Source: Deefgea tanakiae (GTDB lineage Bacteria > Pseudomonadota > Gammaproteobacteria > Burkholderiales > Chitinibacteraceae). Taken from it: DNA of 64,000 bases. The stretch covers positions 1,798,001-1,862,000 of the forward strand of contig NZ_CP081150.1 of the NCBI RefSeq assembly GCF_019665765.1, given 5' to 3'. Below the pieces are notes generated by a model that was not told the origin of the DNA, did no database searches, and saw only the letters and a list, made by a program, of their open reading frames with translations. Made by a program: the position numbers and the translations under genes. Below are positions 7,656-17,335 of the stretch, piece after piece; position 1 is the first letter of the stretch, and the number at the start of each line of letters is the position of its first letter.

Positions 7656-8090
7656 CAGGGTGTCCAGCTGGTCGCAGTCGGTGAATTGCAAGACCTTGAG
7701 TATGCTTTAATCGAGGCTAAATCGGAGCTTTGGCAGTTAGAAGTGCTATGTGAAAATGCGGTCATTTACCCTGAGGTGGACGCAAGGAAACCCGTATTAC
7801 GCAGGAGCCAATTGCTGGATATTATGTTGGAGTACAACAATATGGCACCAGTTTTTTTTCGGTTAAATGCTAAGCAACAATTAGCTGCAGGGAATGCTGT
7901 GATGCAATTATTTCAAGCACGAACAGGCTCACTTCAGGGGGCGCTTGAGTATGCGGAAGGTGATCACCTTTTGCGAGAATTAGGTTTGGTTGATGAAACC
8001 TGGGATGCGATAGCTGAAGTAGTCGCAGGTACGTCAACCCAACAAATAATTGATAATGCCCGCAGTCGGAACACGCTTTTAGCAGTATAA
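7656..8090 (+). pseudogene. gmtZ: 3' remnant of a GmtZ-like integrase gene
   Basis: About 144 native codons lie between the IS end and the stop at 8090. They have no proper start: the frame opens upstream only through IS sequence from a TTG. The fragment is helical (DLEYALIEAKSELWQLEVLC) and I recognise no catalytic motif in it. It precedes the GmtX-like gene by 12 bp, the place expected for gmtZ in a gmtY-gmtZ-gmtX trio, so I infer a GmtZ C-terminus. If so, the 3' part of gmtY and most of gmtZ were lost, probably by an IS-adjacent deletion. It could alternatively be the tail of some other recombinase. Confidence 0.5.
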
Positions 8091-8102
8091 GGGCTGACCA
8101 CT

Positions 8103-8738
8103 ATGCACCCTGATGAGCTTCTAGAAAAACTTAAAGTTTCGGCAACGCCTCGAAAGAAAAAGAATCTTGATATTATCCATACGGTCTGCCGTGAGCAGTA
8201 TACGCTAGGTAATAAAGATTTTTCGGTTGCGACAATATCACGTCTTGCACAAAAGCAAGGAGGCCCAGTTGCATCGACCATCCACAATAAAACTGGCCTC
8301 GATTTCAAGAGTTTAATTAAGGCCTGGGCTGAAAATACTGAGGGCCAAACACGCAAGCCACGCAAGAGTAAGGAACATCCAATCAACACTATTTTGGATA
8401 AAATCGATAATCTGCCTGTACGTGCAATAATGGGAGCCGTGCTGGCTGAAAATAGCAAACTTAAGCGTGAAGTTAATTTGCTCAAAGCGAACGCTGGAAT
8501 AGTTATTGATTTTCGACCTACAGAACCTACTTCAGAAATAAATCAGCCCATTCAGATTTTACCAGCATCAGCTGATCTCTCTGACTCAGAAAAAGAAGCT
8601 CTTCGCCACGCCATTAGCAATACGTTATTACAAGATGAAGGCTGGACTCAAGATGAGCATGGTAGAGTTTTAAATAATAAAAGTAGACCAATCTTCAAAG
8701 TTGGTTTTGTCTCGGGAATCAAGAAAATCGTTGGATGA
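8103..8738 (+). CDS. gmtX: GmtX-like protein, gamma-mobile-trio third component
   Basis: This 211-residue protein appears intact. Residues 10-80 look like a winged-helix or homeodomain-type DNA-binding region (TVCREQYTLGNKDFSVATIS, then GGPVASTIHNKTGLDFKSLI). The middle (110-135) is a helix resembling a coiled coil, and the C-terminus (SDSEKEALRHAISNTLLQDE) is conserved-looking. It lies 12 bp after the GmtZ-like fragment on the same strand. The identification rests on recollected similarity and synteny. In gamma-mobile-trio elements GmtX accompanies two tyrosine recombinases; its exact task is not known to me. With both partners broken, the island is probably no longer mobile by this route. 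Confidence 0.6.
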   Translation: MHPDELLEKLKVSATPRKKKNLDIIHTVCREQYTLGNKDFSVATISRLAQKQGGPVASTIHNKTGLDFKSLIKAWAENTEGQTRKPRKSKEHPINTILDKIDNLPVRAIMGAVLAENSKLKREVNLLKANAGIVIDFRPTEPTSEINQPIQILPASADLSDSEKEALRHAISNTLLQDEGWTQDEHGRVLNNKSRPIFKVGFVSGIKKIVG

Positions 8739-9206
8739 TCATTATCAGGGAAACACAACAAGTGACTGGGGGTAACCGTTAGAAACGTCGTATCACGCAA
8801 TGGCCCGATAGCTTAAAATAAATGCCCGTTCTTGGTGGGGAATTTTATGAGACCACGCCATTTTTCAGTGTTTTTACACAGCCAGCCCAGGCCAACAAAG
8901 GCCTTTCAGTCTGTACGATTTTGGCGCAACTGAACGGCTGCAGTACCACCGATTGCAGACGCTCAGAGGTTTTACGCAATTTTCAGCTCCTCGGCCAAAG
9001 CAGACGAAACAAGTCTGTTTTTATGTCAGCACACAGCATCTTTCTTCATATTCCCATGTAGCATCAGCATCACTAGGTGAATCGCCATGACAGGCTGAGC
9101 CCTTAACTCTATATTCCCGTGAGGAATTTATTTTGAATTTATAAGTATTTAAAGGAATATGCAAATCATGTAATCATCGTCGAACTAACTCACAGGAAAC
9201 GATGAA
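8739..9206 (+). other. Junction between accessory island and sulfate-transport genes
   Basis: No credible gene is present. The stretch includes a short inverted repeat (AGGCC 8889-8893 with GGCCT 8900-8904), and its last 100 bp must hold the sbp promoter. Composition changes from island-like to core-like here, so the right boundary of the mobile element probably falls in this interval. No att-like duplication could be identified without the left end. Confidence 0.5.
9113..9127. promoter_or_regulatory. Palindrome upstream of sbp
   Basis: ATTCC-CGTGA-GGAAT is a perfect 5-bp inverted repeat 79 bp before the sbp start; a further GGAATAT occurs at 9154-9160. It could be a site for a CysB- or Cbl-type regulator of sulfate uptake, but I cannot match it to a known consensus. 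Confidence 0.3.
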
Positions 9207-10217
9207 ATGTTACTAAAACCACTCTCCCTCGTACTTGCACTCTCAATCTTCAGTGGTAGCGCTTTTGCTGCTAATGTTGAAATCCTAAATGTTTCTTATG
9301 ATCCGACACGCGAACTTTATCAGGACTACAACAAGGCCTTTAGTAGTTACTACAAAAAGAAAACTGGCGATGATGTCACCATCAAACAATCCCACGGTGG
9401 CTCTGGTAAACAAGCTCGTTCGGTTCTCGATGGCCTTGAAGCTGATGTAGTAACCTTGGCGCTGGCTTATGACATCGATGTACTCGCTACTGAGCAAGCC
9501 AAGCAACTGAAACCTGATTGGCAAAAGCAATTCCCTGACAATTCGTCACCCTATACCTCAACGATTTTATTCTTGGTGAAAAAAGGCAATCCAAAAGGCA
9601 TCAAAGATTGGAATGATCTAATTCGCCCTGATGTGCAAGTCATTACACCAAACCCTAAGACTTCAGGCGGCGCACGCTGGAATTACCTAGCAGCATGGGG
9701 TTGGGCGAAGAAAACCTACGGTTCAGATGAAAAAGCACGCGATTTTGTGCAAAAGGTATTTAAAAATGTTCCCGTACTAGATACCGGCGCACGTGGCTCG
9801 ACTGTTACGTTTACCCAACGTGGGATTGGTGATGTCTTGGTTACATGGGAAAACGAAGCTGAATTGGTATTCCGCGAAGTAGGTCGCGATAAATTCGAAG
9901 TGGTTGCACCAGCTTACTCAATTAAAGCCGAGCCACCAGTGGCCGTTGTTGATAAGAATGTTGATAAAAAGGGTACGCGTAAAGTAGCGACTGAATACCT
10001 GAATTACTTGTATTCAAAAGAAGGCCAAGAAATCATCGCCCAAAACTACTATCGACCATTCGATAAAGAGATCGCTGCGAAATATGCGAAACAATTCCCA
10101 AAAATACAGCTATTTGACATCGATGACGTCTTCGGTGGATGGGCTAAAGCACAAAAAACACACTTCAGTGATGGTGGTGTATTTGATCAGATCATCAATG
10201 CAAATTTGAAAAAGTAA
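9207..10217 (+). CDS. sbp: Periplasmic sulfate-binding protein
   Basis: The product binds sulfate in the periplasm and delivers it to the CysTWA transporter. The 336 residues begin with a cleavable signal peptide ([20 protein letters not shown]). Family signatures are clear: [54 protein letters not shown] and [10 protein letters not shown]. It is very close to enterobacterial Sbp along its whole length. An AGGAAAC ribosome site precedes the ATG. It has its own rho-independent terminator (10251-10280), so it is a separate unit from the downstream paralogue, allowing strong independent expression. Confidence 0.96.
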   Translation: MLLKPLSLVLALSIFSGSAFAANVEILNVSYDPTRELYQDYNKAFSSYYKKKTGDDVTIKQSHGGSGKQARSVLDGLEADVVTLALAYDIDVLATEQAKQLKPDWQKQFPDNSSPYTSTILFLVKKGNPKGIKDWNDLIRPDVQVITPNPKTSGGARWNYLAAWGWAKKTYGSDEKARDFVQKVFKNVPVLDTGARGSTVTFTQRGIGDVLVTWENEAELVFREVGRDKFEVVAPAYSIKAEPPVAVVDKNVDKKGTRKVATEYLNYLYSKEGQEIIAQNYYRPFDKEIAAKYAKQFPKIQLFDIDDVFGGWAKAQKTHFSDGGVFDQIINANLKK

Positions 10218-10250
10218 ACCGACTCAATTTTGCGACTTAACTCCAAAAGG

Positions 10251-10280
10251 TAGCGCTTTGTTAGCAGGCGCTATTTTTTT
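10251..10280 (+). terminator. Rho-independent terminator after sbp
   Basis: TAGCGC (10251-10256) pairs with GCGCTA (10268-10273), followed by seven T residues. Confidence 0.85.
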
Positions 10281-10429
10281 ACCTGTTGCCTATGTGCTAT
10301 GGATTTTCTTACTTCGCTTTTAGCTTAGGTATAGCGTAATTAGTTATAAAGAAATCAATATTTAGTCTTTGTTGGCCTATCTGTACATTGTTACACTCGA
10401 TTCCATTCTCACTAAATTGGAAAAATCAC

Positions 10430-11434
10430 ATGTTCTCAATTCGCCAGTTGACACTCGCCCTTACGCTCAGCAGCTTAGCCACTTTGGCTGTAGCCGATAC
10501 GACCATTTTGAACGTGTCGTATGACGTCATGCGTGATTTTTATAAAGACTACAATCCTGCATTCAAAAAGTATTACGCCAATAAAGATAACATCACGATT
10601 CAGCAGTCACACGGCGGATCAAGCAAACAGGCCCGCTCTGTCATTGATGGACTTGAGGCGGATGTGGTGACGATGAATATGTCGACCGACATCGATGCAA
10701 TTGTCGAAAAAGGCAAACAAATCAATCCAGGCTGGGAAAAGAAGTTCCCGAATGAGGCTGCGCCATTCTCTAGCTTGCAAGTATTGATTGTGCGTAAAGG
10801 CAATCCAAAGGGCATCAAAGATTGGAATGATTTGACCAAGCCAGGCGTGGCTGTTGTGGTACCAAACCCAAAAACCAGTGGTAATGGCCGCTACACTTTC
10901 CTCGCCGCATGGGGCGCGGCCTTGAAACAAAATGGCGGCAACGAGGCCAAAGCGCGTGAATTGACCAGTGCTATTTTTGCCAATGTACCGGTGCTTGATG
11001 CGGGTGGCCGTGCAGCCACTACGACCTTTATGCAGCGTCAAATCGGTGATGTGCTGGTGACGTTCGAGAATGAAGCAGAAATGATTGCGCGCGAGTTTGG
11101 CCGTGGCAATTTTGAAGTCGTATACCCATCCATCTCTATCGATGCTGATTTACCAGTCGCAGTCGTGGATAAAGTCGTTGATAAACGTGGCACTCGTGTA
11201 CCTGCTACTGAATATTTGCGCTACTTGTGGAGCCCAGAAGGTCAAGAAATCGCGGCACAAAATTATCTACGCCCGCGCAATGCCGCAGTTACAGCCAAAT
11301 ATGCCAAACAATTCCCTGCAGTTAAATTGTTCGGGGTTGATCTATTCGGTGGATTGCCCGCTGCACAGAAAAAATTCTTTGATGATGGTGCAATCTACGA
11401 CCAAATCGCCGCTGAAATTGCCAAGAAAAAGTAA
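10430..11434 (+). CDS. Second sulfate/thiosulfate-binding protein (Sbp/CysP family)
   Basis: This is a paralogue of the preceding Sbp (334 residues from the ATG at 10430). The start is placed there because a signal peptide follows (FSIRQLTLALTLSSLATLAVA); an upstream TTG would add 14 residues that do not fit an export signal. It keeps NVSYDVMRDFYKDYN, IQQSHGGSSKQARSVIDG, NPKTSGNGRYTFLAAWGAA and YLWSPEGQEIAAQNY. The ligand-loop details differ from Sbp (MNMSTDIDAIVEKG, GGRAATTTF is CysP-like), so thiosulfate or another oxyanion is possible. It leads the cysTWA genes, separated from them by a strong hairpin. Confidence 0.93.
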   Translation: MFSIRQLTLALTLSSLATLAVADTTILNVSYDVMRDFYKDYNPAFKKYYANKDNITIQQSHGGSSKQARSVIDGLEADVVTMNMSTDIDAIVEKGKQINPGWEKKFPNEAAPFSSLQVLIVRKGNPKGIKDWNDLTKPGVAVVVPNPKTSGNGRYTFLAAWGAALKQNGGNEAKARELTSAIFANVPVLDAGGRAATTTFMQRQIGDVLVTFENEAEMIAREFGRGNFEVVYPSISIDADLPVAVVDKVVDKRGTRVPATEYLRYLWSPEGQEIAAQNYLRPRNAAVTAKYAKQFPAVKLFGVDLFGGLPAAQKKFFDDGAIYDQIAAEIAKKK

Positions 11435-11470
11435 CGTTGACGTCATTGAAGTGCCGTCATTAAATAATAC

Positions 11471-11515
11471 GTATATCGCCGTAGTCATTATTTATCAAAG
11501 ACTACGGCGATATAC
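11471..11515 (+). promoter_or_regulatory. Perfect 16-bp stem-loop between binding-protein and permease genes
   Basis: GTATATCGCCGTAGTC (11471-11486) is exactly complementary to 11500-11515, with a 13-nt loop. No T-run follows. Such intercistronic hairpins typically stabilise the upstream binding-protein mRNA or limit read-through to the less-needed membrane genes (inference). Confidence 0.7.
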
Positions 11516-11562
11516 CATAAAAATAGCTTGCACTGGTTGAGTTTGCTGCAAAAGGAAAGAGC

Positions 11563-12396
11563 ATGAAATTTAAACAAAGCAGTGTGCTACCCGGCTTTAA
11601 TTTATCGCTCGGTTATAGCGTACTGTACTTATCATTGATTGTACTGCTGCCCTTAACGGCACTGTTTACCAAAACAATGGGGCTGGATTGGGCGACTTTT
11701 TGGTCGATTGTGACCGAGCCACGCGTGATGGCTTCCTATCGCGTGACATTTGGTGCTTCATTGATTGCCGCCACCATCAATTTATTTGTGGGGCTGCTCA
11801 TTGCATGGGTTTTAGTGCGTTATCGTTTTCCAGGTAAACGTTTTATTGATGCCTTAGTAGATCTTCCTTTTGCATTACCCACTGCGGTCGCAGGTATTGC
11901 ACTCGCCACCTTATATGCACCAAATGGTGTGCTAGGCGAACCACTAGAACGAATTGGTATCAAGGTGGCATTTACTCCATTGGGGATTGTTTTAGCGCTG
12001 ACTTTTATTACGCTTCCCTTTGTCGTACGTACCGTGCAACCCGTACTCGAAGACTTAGAAAAAGAACTCGAAGAAGCCGCATCGAGTCTGGGTGCAACGC
12101 GTTGGCAAGTGTTCACTAAAGTGATCTTCCCAACGATTTTCCCTGCATTACTAACAGGCTTTACCTTGGCGTTTGCACGCGCGATTGGCGAATTTGGCTC
12201 GGTGATTTTTATTGCCGGCAATATGCCATTCAAATCTGAAATCACACCGCTGATGATTATTTCTAAGCTCGAACAATACGATTACATGGGCGCAACGGCG
12301 ATTGCCGTCGTGATGTTGGTCGTGTCATTTGGCTTGTTGCTGTTGATTAATGGTCTGCAATGGTGGATGGCGAAACGCCTAGGGAGAACAAAATAA
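11563..12396 (+). CDS. cysT: Sulfate ABC transporter permease CysT
   Basis: This inner-membrane permease subunit (277 residues) forms the sulfate channel with CysW. Six hydrophobic segments are visible. The cytoplasmic EAA loop that contacts CysA is present ([23 protein letters not shown]), as is [12 protein letters not shown]. The start ATG has an AAAGGAAAG ribosome site. The stop codon overlaps the cysW start by one base (TAATG), so translation is coupled. Length is normal. Confidence 0.96.
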   Translation: MKFKQSSVLPGFNLSLGYSVLYLSLIVLLPLTALFTKTMGLDWATFWSIVTEPRVMASYRVTFGASLIAATINLFVGLLIAWVLVRYRFPGKRFIDALVDLPFALPTAVAGIALATLYAPNGVLGEPLERIGIKVAFTPLGIVLALTFITLPFVVRTVQPVLEDLEKELEEAASSLGATRWQVFTKVIFPTIFPALLTGFTLAFARAIGEFGSVIFIAGNMPFKSEITPLMIISKLEQYDYMGATAIAVVMLVVSFGLLLLINGLQWWMAKRLGRTK

Positions 12397-13265
12397 TGGC
12401 CACAACAACACAACAGCGCGTCGTCACGACAGAAGCACCATGGATACGCTACAGCTTAATTTCGCTGGCATTGTTGCTGATTACTATTTTACTGATTATC
12501 CCCTTGTTCTCAGTATTTTATGAAGCGCTACGCCAAGGTTGGGGCCTCTACCAAGCCGCTTTGACTGAAAGCGATGCGCTATCCGCCATCAAACTCACTT
12601 TAATTGTGGCCGCCATTTCTTTGCCACTCAATTTAGTGTTTGGTGTCGCAGCCGCTTGGGCGATTGCTAAGTTTAATTTCCGAGGGAAAAGCATTTTAAT
12701 CACTTTGATTGATTTGCCCTTTGCCGTTTCACCGGTTGTCGCAGGTCTGGTCTTTGTACTGCTCTTCGGCGCGCACGGTTGGTGGGGTAGCTGGCTGGCT
12801 GAGCACGATATCAAAATCATTTTTGCGGTTCCTGGCATTGTATTGGCGACGGTGTTTGTCACGTTCCCCTTTGTAGCGCGTGAACTCATTCCGTTGATGG
12901 AAGCGCAAGGCACCGATGAAGAACAAGCCGCATTAGTGCTGGGTGCAACCGGCTGGCAAACCTTTTGGCATGTGACTTTACCCAATATTAAATGGGGTTT
13001 GCTCTATGGCGTGATTTTGTCCAATGCGCGCGCGATGGGTGAGTTTGGTGCGGTCTCCGTCGTTTCGGGACACATCCGCGGCATGACCAATACGATTCCG
13101 CTGCATGTTGAGATTTTGTACAACGAATACAACTTTGTCGGCGCTTTTGCCGTCGCATCGATTTTGGCCTTGCTGGCGCTACTGACCTTAGCACTGAAGA
13201 GCTACATCGAATGGCGTACTGAACAGCAAGCCATTGCAGACAAAAAACAGGCTAATGAGGAATAA
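12396..13265 (+). CDS. cysW: Sulfate ABC transporter permease CysW
   Basis: This is the partner permease of CysT (289 residues). It has six membrane segments and the EAA loop [20 protein letters not shown], with conserved [15 protein letters not shown] afterwards. The start at 12396 is chosen for the TAATG overlap with cysT; an in-frame GTG 12 codons upstream lies inside cysT and is unlikely. It ends 3 bp before cysA. Confidence 0.96.
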   Translation: MATTTQQRVVTTEAPWIRYSLISLALLLITILLIIPLFSVFYEALRQGWGLYQAALTESDALSAIKLTLIVAAISLPLNLVFGVAAAWAIAKFNFRGKSILITLIDLPFAVSPVVAGLVFVLLFGAHGWWGSWLAEHDIKIIFAVPGIVLATVFVTFPFVARELIPLMEAQGTDEEQAALVLGATGWQTFWHVTLPNIKWGLLYGVILSNARAMGEFGAVSVVSGHIRGMTNTIPLHVEILYNEYNFVGAFAVASILALLALLTLALKSYIEWRTEQQAIADKKQANEE

Positions 13266-13268
13266 ACC

Positions 13269-14324
13269 ATGAGTATCGAAATTCGCAATATCGTCAAAAC
13301 ATTTGGCGACTTTAAAGCACTGAATGATTTAAGTTTGAATGTTGAGTCGGGTGAATTAATTGCATTGCTTGGCCCATCGGGTTGCGGAAAAACGTCTTTG
13401 CTACGCGTGATTGCCGGCTTGGAAACACCCGATTCAGGGCAAATTTTATTTCACGGCGAAGATACTACCGATACGCATGTGCGTGAACGCCAAGTGGGCT
13501 TTGTGTTTCAGCACTATGCCCTTTTTCGCCACATGACGGTATTTGAGAACGTCGCCTTTGGTTTGCGTGTTCGCCCAAAATCAACACGGCCTTCGGATGC
13601 TGAAATCAAACGTAAAGTGCATGATTTATTGCAACTGGTGCAACTGGATTGGTTGGCTGATCGCTATCCAGCGCAACTCTCGGGTGGTCAACGCCAACGG
13701 ATTGCATTAGCCCGTGCGCTTGCAGTTGAACCGAAAGTCTTGCTGCTGGATGAACCATTTGGCGCACTCGATACCAAGGTGCGCAAAGAGTTGCGCCGCT
13801 GGTTGCGCCGCTTGCACGATGAGATTCATGTGACCTCCGTTTTTGTAACGCACGATCAAGAAGAAGCACTCGAAGTCGCTGATCGTGTGGTGGTGATGAA
13901 TCAAGGTCAAATCGAGCAAATCGGTACGCCAACAGAAGTCTACGACACACCTGCAACGCCCTTTGTGTATCAATTTTTAGGCGATGTGAATTTATTCCAT
14001 TCACGGGTTCACGATAGCTGGGCCAAAGTCGGCAGCGGGAAATTTGCTAGTCCACAAGACGAAGCTGCTGTCGTTTATGTGCGCCCACATGAAATCGACC
14101 TCAGTCGTATTGCGGTTGCTGGCGCAGTGAGTGGCACGATCACCCACATTCGACTATTGGGCGCTACAGTTCGATTAGAAGTCGAAGTTGAAACAGGTGC
14201 AACGGCGCATGATGTGGTTGAAGTTGAACTAACGCGCGAACGCCAACTGGAAGGCGGCTGGCAAGTCGCCGAAACCGTATATTTAGTACCACGAGAAACT
14301 AAGGTATACAGCGCTGACATTTGA
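13269..14324 (+). CDS. cysA: Sulfate/thiosulfate ABC transporter ATP-binding protein CysA
   Basis: This ATPase energises sulfate import (351 residues). Walker A is GPSGCGKTS (residues 35-43), the signature is [16 protein letters not shown], Walker B is [12 protein letters not shown] and the switch histidine lies in [15 protein letters not shown]. The C-terminal TOBE-like regulatory domain (about 240-350) is present. Last gene of the transporter operon; 42 bp later the two PLP enzyme genes begin on the same strand and may be co-transcribed. Confidence 0.97.
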   Translation: MSIEIRNIVKTFGDFKALNDLSLNVESGELIALLGPSGCGKTSLLRVIAGLETPDSGQILFHGEDTTDTHVRERQVGFVFQHYALFRHMTVFENVAFGLRVRPKSTRPSDAEIKRKVHDLLQLVQLDWLADRYPAQLSGGQRQRIALARALAVEPKVLLLDEPFGALDTKVRKELRRWLRRLHDEIHVTSVFVTHDQEEALEVADRVVVMNQGQIEQIGTPTEVYDTPATPFVYQFLGDVNLFHSRVHDSWAKVGSGKFASPQDEAAVVYVRPHEIDLSRIAVAGAVSGTITHIRLLGATVRLEVEVETGATAHDVVEVELTRERQLEGGWQVAETVYLVPRETKVYSADI

Positions 14325-14366
14325 TGTTTCTGCCGTTTGACTTACTAATTACACTTGGAGCGAGCA

Positions 14367-15518
14367 ATGCATATCGCAACGATTTTAGCCCATGCTGGGC
14401 TGCAAACCGACCCGCAAACGGGGGCGATTAGTACGCCAATTTATCAAACAGCGACGTTTGCGCATCCCGCCATTGGCGAAAGTACGGGCTTTGATTACAG
14501 CCGCTCCAGTAATCCAACCCGCAAAGCGCTTGAAGACGCGATTGCTCAACTTGAAGGCGCGCACGCAGGGTTTGCTTTTGCCAGCGGCTTGGCCGCGCTC
14601 TCGACCGTGCTGAGTTTGTTTAGCAGTGGTGATCATTTGGTTGTCGCTGAAGGCTGTTATGGTGGCACCTATCGATTGCTCGATCAAATCTTTGCTCGCT
14701 TTGGCATTACGGTGACGTATGTGCCGGTGCTGGATGTTGCGGCTTACCGTGCGGCAATTACCCCCAAAACGCAGGCCATTCTGATTGAGTCTGTTTCCAA
14801 TCCATGCCTGTGGGTGCCAGACTACGCTGCGCTGCTGGCACTTAAAATTGAGCACAATTTATTACTATTGGTCGATAACACGTTTCTCACCCCGTATTGG
14901 TTTCGGCCACTAGAGCAGGGTGCCGATATTGTCTTGCACTCGGCATCGAAATTTATTGCTGGCCACAATGACACCATTGCAGGTTTGGTCGCGGTCAAAG
15001 ACGTCGCCTTAGCCGAGCGAGTGGGCTATTTACAAAATGCTATTGGCGCAACGCTGGGTGCACAAGATGCATGGCTCACTATCCGAGGCATGAAAACATT
15101 AGCGCTGCGCTTGAATGCGCAGCAGCAAAATTCGCAACGCATTGCTGAATTTCTGCAAACGCGTACGGAAGTTCGGCAAGTATTCTATCCGGGCTTAGCC
15201 CATGATGAAAATCATCAACGCATTCAGCAATTTTCATCGGGTTTTGGTGCGATTGTGTCGTTTGAGGTGGACTCTTTAGCAACAGTAAAACGCGTGATTT
15301 CACGCTTGAAATTAATCTCTTACGCCGAAAGCTTGGGTGGCGTAGAAAGCCTGATTACGGTGCCTGCGATTCAAACTCACGCCAATTTAAGCGCTGAAGT
15401 GCGTGCTCAGTTGGGCGTTAGCGATACGTTATTGCGTCTTGCCGTGGGGATTGAAGACGTTACTGATTTGATTGCAGATTTGGCGCAAGCACTCGAAACA
15501 GATGGAGTTGGACAATGA
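14367..15518 (+). CDS. Cys/Met-metabolism PLP enzyme, cystathionine gamma-synthase-like
   Basis: This is a fold-type I PLP enzyme of the Cys/Met family (383 residues from the ATG at 14367). The PLP lysine is in HSASKFIAGHNDTIAG; phosphate-binding and aromatic motifs appear in YSRSSNPTRKALEDAIAQLE, ASGLAALSTV and LVDNTFLTPYW. The closest role is cystathionine gamma-synthase (joining cysteine to an activated homoserine), or O-acylhomoserine sulfhydrylase. The paired C-S lyase downstream, overlapping by four bases, supports the two-step transsulfuration from cysteine to homocysteine, as in metI-metC of Firmicutes. The shorter MetB-like length argues against the longer MetY type. Exact donor unresolved. 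Confidence 0.85.
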   Translation: MHIATILAHAGLQTDPQTGAISTPIYQTATFAHPAIGESTGFDYSRSSNPTRKALEDAIAQLEGAHAGFAFASGLAALSTVLSLFSSGDHLVVAEGCYGGTYRLLDQIFARFGITVTYVPVLDVAAYRAAITPKTQAILIESVSNPCLWVPDYAALLALKIEHNLLLLVDNTFLTPYWFRPLEQGADIVLHSASKFIAGHNDTIAGLVAVKDVALAERVGYLQNAIGATLGAQDAWLTIRGMKTLALRLNAQQQNSQRIAEFLQTRTEVRQVFYPGLAHDENHQRIQQFSSGFGAIVSFEVDSLATVKRVISRLKLISYAESLGGVESLITVPAIQTHANLSAEVRAQLGVSDTLLRLAVGIEDVTDLIADLAQALETDGVGQ

Positions 15519-16651
15519 GTTTTACGAAAACAATCGATCGGCGTGCAACCGATAGCATGAAGTGGGATAAATACAAAAATCAAGATATCTTGCCAATGTG
15601 GGTGGCTGATATGGATTTCCCCGCACCACCCTCAGTCATCGCAGCGCTACAAGCGCGCATTGCGCATGGTGTATTGGGCTACACCAATCCACCAGCTAGC
15701 TTATTTGACGCGGTGCAAAGTTATGCGGAGGCACATTACAATTGGCAGATTGATGCCGATTGGATCGTTTGGCTACCCGGCCTCGTGCAAGGCTTAAATT
15801 TGGCCTGCCGCGCAGTCGGTGAATCGGGTGATGCCGTAGTAACGGCGACGCCAATTTATCCGCCATTTTTACGTGCACCGGGATTGTCTGATCGAGAATT
15901 GATTGCTGTTCCTTTAATGGAGCGCGAGGATGGGGTGTGGATTTGGGATTTTGCTGCATTAGAAGCCGCCATAACACCACGCACGCGACTGCTATTACTT
16001 TGTCATCCGCACAATCCTGTTGGGCGAGTTTGGAATCGAGCTGAATTGGATCAATTGCTGAGTATTGCGCGCCAGCATAATCTAATTGTGTGTTCTGACG
16101 AGATACATTGTGATTTATTGCTCGATGAAGGCTTGGTACATACACCATTTGCTACGCTTGATCCGGATTTTTCGGCGCGTACGATTACGTTGCTTGCGCC
16201 GTCGAAGACGTGGAATATTCCTGGACTGGGTTGTGCATTTGCCGTGATTCCTGATCCAGCGCTTCGCGCACGATTTCGACGTGAAATGGCTGGTTTGGTG
16301 CCTTCTGTTAATGCTTTGGGCTATATCGGCGCGGAAGCCGCTTATCGTGACGATGGCCAGTGGCATCAAAGCTTGATAGAAGTCTTGCGCACGAATCGGC
16401 AGCTATTAGCAGATGCTTTTGCGGGGAGTCCATTGCGGATTACTTTTCCGCAGGCAACTTATCTGGCTTGGATCGACGCATGTAGTATCGATCCGGTGAA
16501 TCCACTCCCCGCGTTTGAGTCGCTCGGGGTGGGCCTGTCAGACGGGCGTGATTTTGGCTTTCCAGGCTGGCTGCGAATTAATTTTGGATGCCCAAGTGAT
16601 ACGGTACGAGAAGCGATTGCACGCCTTTCTTCGCTGTTACAATGCAAATAA
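15515..16651 (+). CDS. patB: MalY/PatB-family cystathionine beta-lyase
   Basis: This PLP-dependent C-S lyase (378 residues) starts with the family hallmark WDKYKNQDILPMWVADMDF. It contains LCHPHNPVGRVW, VCSDEIHCDLLL and the PLP lysine in LAPSKTWNIPGLGCA. The reaction is cleavage of cystathionine (or cysteine) to homocysteine (or sulfide), pyruvate and ammonia. Its ATG overlaps the stop region of the preceding gene (ATGA), so translation is coupled. In E. coli MalY also affects maltose regulation; nothing in the context here suggests that. Sits logically beside sulfate uptake. Confidence 0.88.
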   Translation: MSFTKTIDRRATDSMKWDKYKNQDILPMWVADMDFPAPPSVIAALQARIAHGVLGYTNPPASLFDAVQSYAEAHYNWQIDADWIVWLPGLVQGLNLACRAVGESGDAVVTATPIYPPFLRAPGLSDRELIAVPLMEREDGVWIWDFAALEAAITPRTRLLLLCHPHNPVGRVWNRAELDQLLSIARQHNLIVCSDEIHCDLLLDEGLVHTPFATLDPDFSARTITLLAPSKTWNIPGLGCAFAVIPDPALRARFRREMAGLVPSVNALGYIGAEAAYRDDGQWHQSLIEVLRTNRQLLADAFAGSPLRITFPQATYLAWIDACSIDPVNPLPAFESLGVGLSDGRDFGFPGWLRINFGCPSDTVREAIARLSSLLQCK

Positions 16652-16773
16652 TTAGTGTGTGCGATGTTTTGACCGGCACAGAATGGAGATTCTGTGAATC
16701 AACAAGTATGACTAGGTTTGTTGCAACATTAACTTAAAATTGAAAAATAACGGTACTAAACATCAAGGAGAAC

Positions 16774-16854
16774 ATGCAAACCATAGCTTGTTTGAGTGAC
16801 AGCTTAGCCGAACAGCATGAGATATCATCCCAAATAACTAAGGCCGCTACTTAA
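16774..16854 (+). CDS. Possible 26-aa peptide ORF with strong ribosome site
   Basis: ATG at 16774 is preceded by AAGGAG at ideal spacing and opens a 26-codon frame (MQTIACLSDSLAEQHEISSQ and six more). No homologue is recognised. It could be a leader peptide, a gene remnant or a chance frame. It lies alone between patB and a leftward coiled-coil gene. Confidence 0.25.
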   Translation: MQTIACLSDSLAEQHEISSQITKAAT

Positions 16855-16915
16855 TGTTTTTCTGCCACTCGGAGCATCTGAGGTTTGTATGGTTTGAATA
16901 ATTTTTTAGCAAACA

Positions 16916-17335
16916 TTAGGCTTGATTCAATGAGTAGTGTTGTTTGCATCCCGATGCCGAAGTTGAAAGCCACAAGGTGTCTAACTCAAGGATTAACTGC
17001 TGGCGATTGCGTTTTAGCTTCTGCAGCTCTTCTTCTCGCTTCTGTACGATCGCTGCAAGAGCAGTTATACGCTGTTCAAGTATAGTGATTTCATCATTAT
17101 GTGCATCAATATCATGCTGTGAACTGTTGAGGGATGTTTGATGTTGTTCCAGTGATTCATACAAGCTCAGCCATTCGGAAGCAAGGGTACAAGCTTTGTT
17201 AACCACTTTGCGAAACTTAGCATTATCTTGATGTTGATGCGCTACCAGTAGCAACTGGTTGGCTCTATGCTGCGTGTGCAGCGATCGTTTAGCTACCCGC
17301 TCAAATGATAAATTGGTTGTTTTCCTAGGTGGCAT
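16916..17335 (-). CDS. Coiled-coil protein of unknown function
   Basis: The 139-residue protein has a basic N-terminus (PPRKTTNLSFERVAKRSLHT) followed by a predicted long coiled coil (residues 60-125: SLYESLEQHQTSLNSSQHDI, EITILEQRITALAAIVQKRE and EELQKLKRNRQQL). No domain is recognised and no partner gene is adjacent. Heptad-like spacing of hydrophobic residues and good helical content favour a real protein; the lack of a clear ribosome site leaves doubt. Confidence 0.5.
   Translation of the reverse strand: MPPRKTTNLSFERVAKRSLHTQHRANQLLLVAHQHQDNAKFRKVVNKACTLASEWLSLYESLEQHQTSLNSSQHDIDAHNDEITILEQRITALAAIVQKREEELQKLKRNRQQLILELDTLWLSTSASGCKQHYSLNQA

Noticed and set aside
1-9206. CRISPR array or tRNA attachment site in the island
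   Set aside because: No regularly spaced repeats and no cloverleaf-type sequence were seen on either strand.
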